Shown here in pieces: positions 24,577-35,325 of a stretch of 64,000 nucleotides of DNA. The stretch lies in the NCBI RefSeq assembly GCF_020379485.1, contig NC_063446.1, positions 18,301,525 to 18,365,524 on the forward strand, given 5' to 3'. Position 1 is the stretch's first letter. Each line of letters starts with the position of its first letter. A program made the translations under genes and the position numbers. Below the pieces are notes generated by a model. It searched no databases, had not been told where the DNA came from, and saw only the letters and a list, made by a program, of their open reading frames with translations. Source of the DNA: Brassica napus (Eukaryota; Streptophyta; Magnoliopsida; Brassicales; Brassicaceae).

Positions 24577-27500
24577 ATGAAGGGCCTAAAAAGAAAGCGT
24601 CCATCTACTGGAGGTGGAGTCTCCAGTAGAACTAGAGCTAGAAAAGCGGTATCAAATGGGAATGAGCCGGCTAGAGAAGAGAGTAATCCAGTGCGAGGAA
24701 CGACTGTGGTTTCGCTCTCACTTGATACCGAAAGTGAAGGCATGTCTGCTGTTTCCTCCAAGGTAATTTTTGCATTCATTTTAATCATTTATTTTATTAG
24801 TTTACTAGTAAAAAATGACTAATACATATATATTTGATTGCAGGAAAGACAACCACCACAGCCCCTTGAAATGTACTTCAAGAACACACAGTACCTGAAG
24901 ACTTGCAAGATTCAGACCAAGTGCCGCGTGAAGAACACAGTTGATGTGATTAAGGAACTTAAGGAGGAGGTCGGCTGGTTCACGAGCCATCCTCAGTTTT
25001 GTCATTTCTTCCACATGCCTGATGAAGAATTCCTGAAGCTCAAAGGAATGTGGATGTTACTGCTGCACACCATTCGTATTGAAGGAGAAGAAGCTGCATG
25101 GTTTGGGGTGAATGGTGTGCCCATCCACTACTCTATGAGGGAGCATGCCCTCATCTCTGGCTTGGACTGCCATGAGTATCCGAGTGGAAATTTGAAGCTC
25201 GGGGGTGCTAAGTTTACGGATTATTACTTCGGTAATAAGAAGAAGATCACCATAGTAGATGTGAAGCAGAAGCTGCAATCTATGGGGACAACATGTAATG
25301 ATAGATTGAAGATGGCTGTCCTGTTCTTCCTTGGTCGGATTATCAGAGGAACGACGAAGGATTCTGCAGCATTAGACCCGTTCATCTTAAGGATAGTGGA
25401 CGATTTGGATGTTTGCAGAACATTTCCTTGGGGTCGTCTAACATTTGATGATGCAATAAAGGAGATTAAGCATGTAATGGAGCTTCTGAAGGGTGAAGTG
25501 CACCATGCAACCGGCTTTAATGGATTCATAATTCCATTAGAGGTAAAGCACACAATTTAGCATTAAGTGAAATTTTTGTTATTTATAACCGAAAATCTGA
25601 CACTATGACACTTCATTTGTGTAGGTTTTGGCTTTTGAGTGTATTCCTAAGCTAGGAAAAAAATTTCGAATCTCTTCAGATGGCGCCTGTGGAGATTGTC
25701 CTAGGATGTGCAAGAGTCGGTTTACAAAGAGTAGCATGAAGGGCTATCCTTTGGAAGATATATATGCTGCTTTTGGAAACACAAAGGTATATCTTTATTT
25801 AATTTAATAGAAAATAGAAAATATTTAAACTGATATTTCTGAATGTTTTATTTTCAGGTTATTAACAGTGTGTTGGTTCCAACGGTGGATGAGGAAACTT
25901 TGCTGGCTCGTATCATTGATCCGGAGCCAGAGTACCAGCGTGAGGGTAGCACAAGTGATAGGTGGAACTACTGGCTAAATGTGAAGCAGAAGAAGATTTG
26001 GTGGAAAGAACTTTATGAGTCAGATGTTGCTGCACGAAAGTTTACAAAGACGAAAGACAAAGAAAAGGTGACGATTGTAGAAGGTTCATCTTCTAATTCT
26101 GGTTTGGAGTCGATGTTGAAAGGTGTGGAAGAGAGGATTGTGAAGGCCATGGAAGAAGGATTTTCTGGAATTAATTTAATGGTAGAGACAAAGCTGGAGG
26201 CTATGAACTTGAGGATGGGTAAACTTGAGAAGTACCAGCAAGTTTTGAAGAAAAAGGCTAAGAAAATAGAAGACAAGTTGACTTCTATTGAAAGCAAGGG
26301 AAATGAGGATGAGGAATATACACAGTGGAATGATTTTGATTATGGTAGAGATCATGGGAAGGATAGAGACATGGCTGAGGCAGAGAAGGCTGAGACAGGG
26401 AAGAAAATCAGTGAGAAGGGTGAGGAAGATGAGGAAAACAGTGGGAAAGATGAGGAAGACGAGGAAAACAGTGAGAAGGGTGAAGAAGAGAAAGACCAAG
26501 AACCTGAAAAAGATAAAGAAAACAGTGACTCTGTTGAGAAAGGCGAAGAATACGTGGAGAAATCAGATGAAGAAAATTCTCTGTTAAGGCTTCATGAAAG
26601 AGTGAGAGTGCAAGCGGAAGAATTTTGGAGGACAATTGATGATGAGTCTGAGGCTGAGAAAGAGGCTGAGGAAGAGGTTGAGAAAGAAGGTGAGGAAGAG
26701 GCTGAGAAAGAGGTTCAAGAAGAGAAAGAGGGTGAGAAAGAGGCTGAGGAAGAGGTTGAGAAAGAGGCTGAGGAAGAGGCTGAGAAATAGGTTCAAGAAG
26801 AGAAAGAGGGTGAGGAAGAGGGTGAGAAAGAGGCTGAGAAAGAGGTTCAAGAAGAGAAAGAGGGTGAGGAAGAGGGTGAGAAAGAGGTTCAAGAAGAAAA
26901 AGAGGCTGAGGAAGAGGGTGAGAAAGAGGCTGAGAAAGAGACTGAGAAAGAGGTTCAAGAAGAGAAAGAGGCTGAGAAAGAAGAATCCAAGGGAACTCCT
27001 ACCTCTACCGGAGTAATAGTCATTACACCACGTGGTAGAACTAAGGCAGCAGCTGCGAGGAAAGCAATCTTTATATCACCAAAGATTGTTGTGGTAACAG
27101 GGAAAAAAACAGTGAACAAGAAACCATGGTAATTGAGCAAGAAGCTATTTAGACTGAGATTGCTGAGCTAGCTGTGAAGTCAGTTGAATCTGATGTCGAT
27201 CAAGATGTGGAGGAAGAGGAGGAAAAAGCTGAGAAAATTGAAGATAATCCTGTGGAGAATCCCGCTAAGAAACAGACTGAGCTAGCTGAGAAGTCAGTTG
27301 AAGTAGAAGTAAAGACTATGCGCAAGCCTAGGTTCAAGGTCATAGCAGTGCCGTATGGCATTCCCAGAGCTGAGAGACTAGCAAAAATGAGAGCTGAAGC
27401 TGAAAAAAAGAAAGCTAAAGCTGAAAAAAAGAAAGCTAAAGCTGATGGTGCACCTAAAAAGAAAGGCAGACCGAAGAAGACTGAGGCTACATTGAAGCCA

Positions 27501-27620
27501 TGTACGCCGCTGCCGGAGAAGAGAAAAAGTGAACCATCACGGTGGGTGCAGTCTCCTTTCACTGAGGGAAAGACTGATGAGCTAGAAGTGCCAAAGAAGA
27601 AGCTTAAAACAAAAACCTAA
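24577..27620 (+). pseudogene. MULE-borne DUF1985-type protein gene, broken
   Basis: Exons 24577-24762, 24844-25542, 25625-25786 and 25858 onward join in frame at GT-AG sites. A short nuclear-type basic start (KRKRPSTGGG) leads to the DUF1985-like domain in exon 2 (residues about 75-290), with GMWMLLLHTIRIEGEEAAWF, SMREHALISGL and DRLKMAVLFFLGRIIRG. A coiled-coil with KLEAMNLRMGKLEKYQ and a long Glu/Lys repeat follow. The frame stops at TAG 26788-26790, where neighbouring repeat units have GAG. Beyond it the same frame runs to a frameshift in an A run near 27105, then another TAG near 27159, and the C-terminus, with AEKKKAK repeats, ends at 27620. An upstream exon at 24273 (MAGNCGGK, also with a shifted A run) is possible. 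Many Brassicaceae relatives end in a Ulp1-type peptidase; none is seen here. Function unknown; a DNA-binding or helper role for the MULE is a guess. Confidence 0.7.
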
Positions 27621-28622
27621 AATGCTTATGTTATGTATATGTATTATTCAAGTTAGGATGTTATGTTTCTGCCTAAAATGCTTCTCTTGAACTTGTTAGG
27701 ATGTTATGTTTCTGCTTCTGGATGTTATGTTATGTTTCTGGATGTTTTATGTTTTTTAAACAGGTGTGGTAACTCAAAATTCTAGGGGAAACTCTGGTCA
27801 AAATTTTGGAAAAATACTTCAAAATTTCGAAAAAAATACTTTTTAAAATTTGGAAAATACTCCAATTTATAAAATAATTAAAAACAGTTTACACGTAAAA
27901 TGCAAACCACATGTAAAACGTGCATGGATAAAAAATGCACATGTAAAACGTGCAGCCGTCATGTATTTTGATATTATATTTTGATTACACTTAGTAATTC
28001 TTGGTAAGCTTCAAGGACTTAGTAATACTACCTTACACATAGTAATCTTTTGGCAATTTTTAGGTTTATCTACTAAAACCCTGAGAAAATGAGCTTTTTT
28101 GTAGTAAAACTGATGCTTTTACACTATAATAATCATTAAAGAAGACATTTTCTGGAAGCATTTGCCAGGAATACGTATTTTTTTAGATTTTCCTTACTAT
28201 GGTCTAACCATTCATACAATAACAATGAAAGTTAAGAGAGTTTTTTGAAAAAGTGAAAAGATTTTTCTTAAACTGCTAAAATAATAATAAAAAATAGTCT
28301 TAATATATATTTAGTAAGTAACTAGTCTACAAATTGATAATAATCATAAAATATATATCTATTCTACATACTAAACATAAATACTCATACTAATATATAT
28401 GTAGTCCAAATAACACATAGTAATCTAAAGTAGTCCTAGTAGTTCAAATAATACATAGTAATTCCAGAAATACAGGTAGTCCAAATAACACATAATAAAT
28501 CCAGTAATCCTAGTAGGTCAAATAACACTTAGTAATTCTAGTAATACAGATCGTCCAAATAACATATAGTAATTCCAGTAGTCCTAGTAGTCGGAATAGC
28601 ACAATGAAACAAATTTCAACAA
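27621..28622. other. Spacer between the two MULE genes
   Basis: Contains the two 3' ends of the convergent genes. The words TAGTAAT and TAGTCC with CAAATAACACATAG recur irregularly between 28380 and 28600, a loose tandem array; similar words recur near 31240-31340 before the transposase start. No coding sequence. Confidence 0.5.
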
Positions 28623-31112
28623 TCAAACACCTGAACCTGAACCACTTCCACATTCAAAATACACTGCCATACCTCTTCCTCTGGCTCTGCCTGTGTCTGT
28701 GCTTGTGGCTCTCCCTCTTCCACTCCCTCTGCCTCTTTTTCCTCTTCCACGAGCTTCTCCTGCAGATGGTTTCCTTTTTTGTTGTGGTTTTCCTTTCTTG
28801 ACTTCAAATTCTGGAGGAAGTACTTTCTTTGCTCTAATTTCTTCTGGTATAACCCAATCAGACATATGAGAAACATGATATATTGTCATGTGATAAGCCA
28901 AAGCCCATTGCTCTACCAAATAGTACTTAGAACAATACTCAGATAGATGGAGTTCCCTTCCCGCTTTATCAGTCATGAATGTGGCAGCAGCTACTGCATG
29001 AACACATGGATATTTGTCTTTATCAAATTGCCCACAGGTGCACATGTTCATAGCCATGTCCACGGTATAACGCTTCCCGTCACTACCATGCACACTGTAC
29101 TCGAGATGGAAGCTGTTTAACTCGTCAACCCGAAGAAACCCTGCATCAACACATCTTTTAGACATTTCCTCCTCCGCTATAGGCACAAGCTTCAGTGCGG
29201 GTGGCATTTCAGCTGCCTATTTCCTGTGCTTGTTAAACCATTCAGCAATTTTTCCAATGATAAAATCAAACATTGGAAGTAAGGTGAACTTTCTTGCGTC
29301 CTTAATAACACCGTTAAAAGATTCTGCTGAATTGGTGGTGTCAACATTGTACCTAACTCCTTCAAAGTAACATCTAGCCCATTTCTTTTGTTCACAACTT
29401 TTGTCAAGATACTCCGCTGCACTTGGATATTTCCTGCCAAAAGCGTCATAAAGGACCAAGAACTCCGCCTCTGTATAAGCGTGTGCGCACTCCATAAACT
29501 TAAATACACATGTTTCTCTGTTGTTACGGACGTAGCCTTTAACATTTTGAGACATATGCCATATACAATAACCATGAGCGGCCTGAGGGAACACTTGATG
29601 TACTGCCTTGATCAAGCCTTTGTTTATGTCCGAAAGAAACACCAATCCAGGGAGATCCGATATCACTGATTTCAACTGTTCCATAAACCATAGCCAACTC
29701 TCATATTTCTCACCATCTGCAACACCAAACGCAATTGGGTAGTGGTGATGATTGGGATCCTGAGAAGTCGCAACAAATAAGACTCCACCATAAACAGTCT
29801 TCAGGTGTGTTGCATCCACAACGAGGACTTTTCTCATCGCACGGAATCCTTCTATGCTAGCTCCCAAAACCCAAAACAGATACTTAAATTTTTTGCCCTC
29901 ATCCACAACCACACGAGTTATTGTGTCAGGATTCACCTGCTCCAGCATGTGCATATAACAATATAATAAAGAATAACTCTCTTCAGGAGTTCCGCGCACT
30001 TTATTAGCAGCTAGTCTTCTTCCTCTATATGCCGTTGTGTATGATACTTCCACAGCAACTCTCTGATGAACCAAATCGATCAGAGCATTGGGACGTGGTG
30101 TGTCAAAACTTCCAGGATAATCTTGGGCCAGGATAGATGCAACGATTTGTTGTGTGCCTCTACTTCTATTAGGCAGTGTTCTTGTGGTAACAACAGAACA
30201 TCTATGCTGCTTGATGTAACTTCTAACTGACCAAAGATCTGAATTCGTTAACTTTGCAACACGTACAAACCACTTGCAGCCTTCTTTGGCTCCTCGGCAT
30301 TTTATCACATATCTCTTAGTATCCGACTTAATTACCTCATACTCAAAACACTTCAGATGTGACGCCGCCTGAATATGAGTTTGCGCTTCCTCCTTGGTTC
30401 TAAATTCTTGATCTAAAACCAAATCCATACCATCATCCCACTCCTTATAAACAACTGGTGTGACTTCAACTGAGGGTCCTGCTTCTCTTTCATTGGCATT
30501 CTCATGCATCTCAATGTCTTCGTAAAGTGTAAGCACACCACCACCACCAGTACCTTCATTATCAGTTGCATCCTTCTCAGTACCTTCTTCATCACCACCC
30601 TCTGTCTCAATAGCCTCTGTATCAATAGCTTCTGTATCAGTAGCCTCTCTATCAGTAGCCCCTCTTTCAGTAGCCTCTCTATCAGTGGCCTCTCTATCAG
30701 TAGCCCCTCTTTCAGTAGCCTCTCTATCCGATAGACTGCCATAGAAATCAGTGTCATCATCCCTTTTGTTGAACTCCACATGTAGAACACTTCTACAATT
30801 CTCTTGATTTACTTGCATTAGATAACCAAAAACGTCTTCATCTTCCCAGATATATGATGGCTTGTTCGAATACATTACCATTGGAAAGTAACTAATCTTC
30901 GCTTCCATCTTATAGTCATCTACCTTTATCTTTCTGCAAATACGCTCAACCAAAACAGAGCGTGTGATCTCATCCACTGATTTCTTCAACACAATAGTGT
31001 GAATTTCATCTTCCCCTTCACCATCTCCCGAAATCCATTTCATTTCGACCCCATCTTTAATATAATATCCTCCATAATCAAAACAAATGATTGTACAATG
31101 CGGATTTTGCAT
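28623..31112 (-). pseudogene. MuDR-type MULE transposase, one internal stop
   Basis: A single minus-strand frame of 830 codons runs from ATG 31112 to 28623, broken only by TAG at 29219-29217, between WFNKHRK and AAEMPPALKL, where relatives have a sense codon. Domains in order: an N-terminal PB1-like MuDR region (residues 1-110); a Thr/Glu/Arg minisatellite (about 126-190); a Mutator DNA-binding domain (about 225-310, with CRGAKEGCKWFVRVAK and a final KQHRC); the MULE catalytic domain (about 420-520, VVDATHLKTVYGG, FLSDINKGLIKA, HGYCIWHMSQNVKG); and, after the stop, a SWIM zinc finger (CTCGQFDKDKYPCVHA, about 690-705) and a Gly/Arg-rich tail. The aspartates of the DDE triad are visible in VVDATH and FLSD. 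The protein would cut and insert MULE ends in the nucleus. Truncation before the SWIM finger probably inactivates it unless the stop is read through. Confidence 0.88.
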
Positions 31113-32112
31113 TTTCCTGAAATAAAATGAATTATAATTAGAATTAACATTATTAAGAAGTTTAAATTAATTCTCATGTAATATTTTACTGTTAGCATTC
31201 TTACTAATACTAATTTATTTCAATACTATATACATAGTAAAACCAGTAATACTAGTAATATTTGTAAACATAGTAACACCAGTAGTATCAGTAATACCAC
31301 GTTGCCTTAGTAAAACAGGTTATCTTAGTAATACCCATAAATTATCCTTGCACTAATTAATCAACTTTTTAGTCCGATTTTGTTCGGACTCAAAATCCAT
31401 GTTATATAATTCATATTAATGAAATTACACCGAAGAAATCATCAAAACGGGCTCAAAACGTACATAAAATATACCCTAAAACCAATAAATACAGTTTACA
31501 AAATCCTTTTAAATCTCTTAAAATTTGCATTCAACCTTTCTTTTGTTACACTAGCCGATATGTACACTTATTTTTATAAGTATTCCAGCAAAAATTTCAT
31601 CAAAAACAGACATAAATTAAACCCGAAATTCATATACACAGTTTTCAAATTCATTTTTTCTCTTTCAAATTTTCATCAATTCTTACTTGTTTAGGTTACC
31701 CATGGTTTACACAAACATTTAAAAGATATTTCACACAAAATTTCATGAAAAACGGACAAGAATTACCTGATGTTTAAGCTTCAAAATCACCAATGAAGGA
31801 TGGGGAAGAAGAGCTCTTCATGCGGACAGAGGAGAGAGGAGAGGGAACATGAAGACATGTGGACCAAGGTAAATCTGATTGGTTAAGGTTGTTTGTGGAC
31901 CCCATTTGGTTGTTGTGTTTGGTTGGGTGTATTTAATTGAAAAATTAAATGAATTAATGAAGTGGAAAAAAAATATATTAAAGAAAGAAAGGTTAGTATA
32001 GAGAAAGGTTAGTATAGAGAATTCAAAGACAAAGGGGTAATGAGAAAACAGAAATGACAAAAAAAAAATGAATTTTTTTTTCATAAGGGCATTTGGAGTT
32101 AAAGCCCTCCCG

Positions 32113-32290
32113 CAGCCGACATGAATCTAGTTTGCTATCCAGTGATATTTTTATTGACATTTTCTTCAATGTACTTGTGCATTTCTGATTTCTTTGTACC
32201 AATCTGCTCGGGTAACAGATAAGCCATGATATCACTGGATAATAGTTAGTAATTGTTGGATGTTTGTTTGTGTATGATGAAAACACTTGA
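32113..32290 (-). mobile_element. LINE reverse transcriptase, upstream half
   Basis: The minus strand reads MAYLLPEQIGTKKSEMHKYI, then EENVNKNITG, a stop in place of Trp, and QTRFMSAAG, ending at the MULE border. This is the YLGLPE..G.KK..F.YI....W..R.LS.AGKE segment of plant LINE reverse transcriptases. The next expected residues (KEVLIKSV) are found on the opposite side of the MULE at 23471. Confidence 0.75.
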
Positions 32291-33064
32291 TCTTAAATGT
32301 GACTGTCTCTTTACAATTTTGATTAACTGACATGAGGCAGCTACAACGTATATATCAAAGATCTTATGAAGTTAAAGAACGTTTCTTAAATCTGCTTTAA
32401 CAAAAAAAAAGATTAAATTAATCAGCGAAGAGTACGTGTGATATTTGTAGCGGTTGGATTGCTTGGATAGCCTCAGCCTTTTGCAGAAGAGAACTTAGAA
32501 CATCAACACATAATATGAACAAGTAAAGCAACAGATCCATGTCTTCAACTTGGAGTAGCTATGAGAATATCTCATATGAACTAGGATTAATTAATACTGA
32601 AAATTGAGACAGCTATTACACATAATATCGTCTATTTATCCATTACTGACATATTTTGGTTTTCCGCATAACCTCTTCCAAAAAAACTATTCAGTGTAAT
32701 TATACATTTTTACTGACAATATTTTAGCTATCTAATGTGTATTATATTTTTTCACATATCTGTTATTAAGATAATTTATTAGTATGTACTGAAAAATCAA
32801 TCAGTTTTTTTGTGTAAAATAAACCTGATTAAAATTATTTTTTTATAAATTTTGACAATTGTAACTTTGGTTTAGACAAATAATTTCACATATTGGGCCT
32901 AATAAGGCCTGTTTACATTGCGATAAAAAGGTGCATTATACGAGACACATGTCAATCAAAGAACCCGAGTCTGGAAAAGGGACACGTAGTCGCACACATA
33001 AGCAACAACATCAGGAAAGATGAAACTAGAACCCGAAACCATTTAAAAAAAAAAGGGGAGAACA
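32291..33064. other. Upstream region of the PIMT gene
   Basis: AT-rich sequence with no other gene. The leader of the PIMT gene probably starts in the last hundred bases, but no clear TATA box was placed. Confidence 0.4.
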
Positions 33065-34256
33065 ATGCGATCTTGCCCAACATTAACTGCATATGGTCGC
33101 CACTATTGTGCGCCGCCACGTAGACTCGTCTCCTTAACCTTCACCTCTCTCCACCGCCACAATTCTGCTCAGTTTCTCAATTTCAGTCTCTTCACCGCCT
33201 TTCGTTCTCCCTTCTCCCGCATGGAGGTTCGCTAAATCCTTCCTCTCGCCATGAATCTCTGCTTCAGTTTTCTCTTACTAATTTTCTCTTTCGCTGAGAT
33301 ATATTCCTCTGGTTTTTCTGATTCGATTTGTTTGGAGACTCCGAAACTTGATTCAATTGGGCTAGAGGTATTAATTAGGTCTTAATTTGATAGTTTGCCA
33401 GTGTTTATTGCTTTTCTTATGGATGTTAGCAATTCCAGACCGGAACTGGTTTGACCGGTAATAAAGCAATGGTGGAAAATCTGAAGCGGTTTGGTGTGAT
33501 ATCATCGAAGAAAGTAGCTAAAGTGATGGAGGCTTTAGATAGAGGTCTCTTTGTACCAGCTGGATCTTCAGCTTATGCTGATACGCCCTTGCCTATAGGT
33601 TACAACGCCACCATATCCGCTCCACATATGCACGCCATGTGTTTGCAGCTCTTGGAAGATAAGCTTCAGCCTGGGATGCGCGCTTTGGATGTTGGCTCAG
33701 GTTCATATAAGTTTTCTTGAGATTTCAGCTTCCTTCCTGGTTTTGATCGTGTCTTTTTGTAGGAACTGGTTACTTGACTGGCTGCTTTGCTCTGATGGTT
33801 GGAGCTGAAGGACGCGTTGTTGGCGTGGATCATATCCCTCAGCTTGTCGATATGTCTATCAAGAACGTTGAAAAGAGTGTTGCTGCTTCTTTGCTTCAGA
33901 AAGGATCTCTCTCCTTACATGTTGGTGGTATGTAAAACGTTGAACGTATTGTTTCAGCCTCATGGAACCGTCTGCTGAAAACGTGAGATTTCTCTCTTAT
34001 GACAGATGGAAGGAAAGGTTGGGGAGAGTTTGCGCCATACGATGCAATTCACGTAGGAGCAGCGGCATCAGAGGTCCCTCACGCGCTTTTGGACCAGCTG
34101 AAACCTGGTGGAAGAATGGTGATTCCAGTAGGAACATATTTTCAAGAGCTTAAGGTGATTGATAAAAGCGAGGATGGTTCCATCAAGGCACGTACTGAAA
34201 CTTCAGTTAGGTATGTGCCTCTTACCAGCCGCGTTGAACAGACGGGAGGGTTTTGA
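33065..34256 (+). CDS. PIMT2: Protein-L-isoaspartate O-methyltransferase, organelle-targeted form possible
   Basis: Exons 33065-33226, 33439-33700, 33763-33927 and 34006-34256 join in frame to 279 residues. The enzyme uses S-adenosylmethionine to methylate isoaspartyl residues in damaged proteins and start their repair. Visible are the SAM motif I, LDVGSGTGYL (about 137-147), the substrate-site stretch YNATISAPHMHA, HVGDGRKGWGEFAPYDAIHV, and the conserved ending VRYVPLTSR. ATG 33065 gives 52 extra residues with many Arg and Ser and no Asp or Glu, a typical transit peptide. A second in-frame ATG at 33221 would give a 227-residue cytosolic or nuclear form, close to Arabidopsis PIMT1. Arabidopsis PIMT2 is known for alternative starts and splicing. 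A short out-of-frame ATG at 33093 lies between the two. PIMT2 rather than PIMT1 is inferred from gene order and the N-terminal extension. Confidence 0.93.
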
Positions 34257-34654
34257 AGAAACCAAGCAAGAACACTGCTTCCTACGTCTTAGTGTGCATA
34301 TAGAGGTTGTGTATGTTCTGTAATATATTTTGATGGGTAACAAATAACAATATGTTTATGAACCAACAAAATAAATGAGAATAGTGTTCAAGAAATATAA
34401 CATAGTAGTGAGTACCAAACATCTGAATTTAACCAACTCAAATGGATAAGGTACAATGATATTACAGCAAATTAGAAGTTTCCTTTGATTTCAAAAAATA
34501 AACTGAGATAAAAATAAAGAACGAATGTAAGCATATTATTGATGTGGCCGAATTTTTTTTTTGGTCAGTTCACTGTACATGTTGATTTTGAGAAATTATG
34601 ACTTATTTTTTTTCTCTGAAAATTCATTAATAGTAGAAATTGTCACCCAAAACA

Positions 34655-34803
34655 AAACGGTGGCGCGGCGTGTTTGGGCACAAATTGGGTTTCCTTTTCC
34701 TCCGAGAGGTTTTGAAAACAGAACATTGCTCAACAACTTTGATTATCTGTTAGGACTTACTGTGCGAAAAGACATACCTGCAGTGTTGAGCCATGTCAAC
34801 CGT
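34655..34803 (+). mobile_element. Short LINE fragment after zf-RVT
   Basis: The plus strand encodes ARRVWAQIGFPFPPRGF, a few residues later NNFDYLLGL, then DIPAVLSHV. This resembles the segment after the zinc-binding domain in plant LINEs (ARQVWALSGFP.PP.GF...N..YLL). Only about 50 codons remain. Confidence 0.5.
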
Positions 34804-35242
34804 TAAATCAATTTAGCATTGACATTTCACATATCTAAAACTGCTTCTTCAACAACAAAAAAGGTTAAAATGGACAATTTTAAGAAGTTAGAGGTTAAAA
34901 TGGCTCAGTTGGAACTTGGAAGTTGTGATTTATTTTGGCTATTGTGTGTAAGTTGTGGGTTTCTTGACAGTTTTCCCGCATGAATTTACATTTACATACA
35001 TATTTCATTTAATAATCCTCCTGAAAAAATTTTCCAAAAGAATTTTTCTTTAGGCTGACATCTTGATTTAGTTAATTTAAATTATTAAAATGTATAATTA
35101 AATTGATTTAAAACTGAATTTTGTTATTGTGCATACATATCACTAGAGTCTATAGACTCTCAATACGGTCCACAAAACAAATATGGTCTAGAAGCAAAAA
35201 AAAAGATTTTTAGGCTGGTTACGTATAAAAAATAGGAAATAA

Positions 35243-35325
35243 TGATTGGACGGACTCGAACCCATCAACCTCAAACAAACTAATTGTAACCGTAAACCAA
35301 CTAGTCTACCAAAACTTTTGCAAAA
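35243..35325 (-). mobile_element. Possible tRNA-derived SINE head
   Basis: Read on the minus strand: an A-box-like TAGACTAGTTGGTTTACGG, then a B-box-like GGGTTCGAGTCC. The body downstream is not clear. Too degenerate to be a tRNA gene. Confidence 0.35.

Larger units (their letters stand above)
23485..32104. mobile_element. MULE (Mutator-like) with two convergent genes, about 8.6 kb
   Basis: The ends are short inverted repeats: GGGGGTTAACTCAGATGCCC at 23485 and, on the minus strand from 32104, CTTTAACTCCAAATGCCC. Just outside lie CCCTCCCCAGCAG (23472-23484) and CCCTCCCGCAG (32105-32115), an imperfect match that fits a decayed 9-11 bp target duplication. Inside are a DUF1985-type gene on the plus strand (24577-27620) and a MuDR-type transposase on the minus strand (31112-28623). 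Their 3' ends face each other across about 1 kb, the mudrA/mudrB arrangement of the maize autonomous element. Both genes carry premature stops, so this copy cannot make its own full-length proteins. Confidence 0.85.

Noticed and set aside
26288..27016. Long Arg/Lys-rich and Leu/Phe-rich frames overlapping the Glu/Lys repeat
   Set aside because: They are alternative readings of the same purine repeat. The Glu/Lys frame is the one joined to the DUF1985 exons by proper splice sites.
33093..33137. Short frame from ATG 33093 as the true PIMT start
   Set aside because: It ends after 14 codons and is out of frame with the enzyme, whereas ATG 33065 runs in frame through the splice site.
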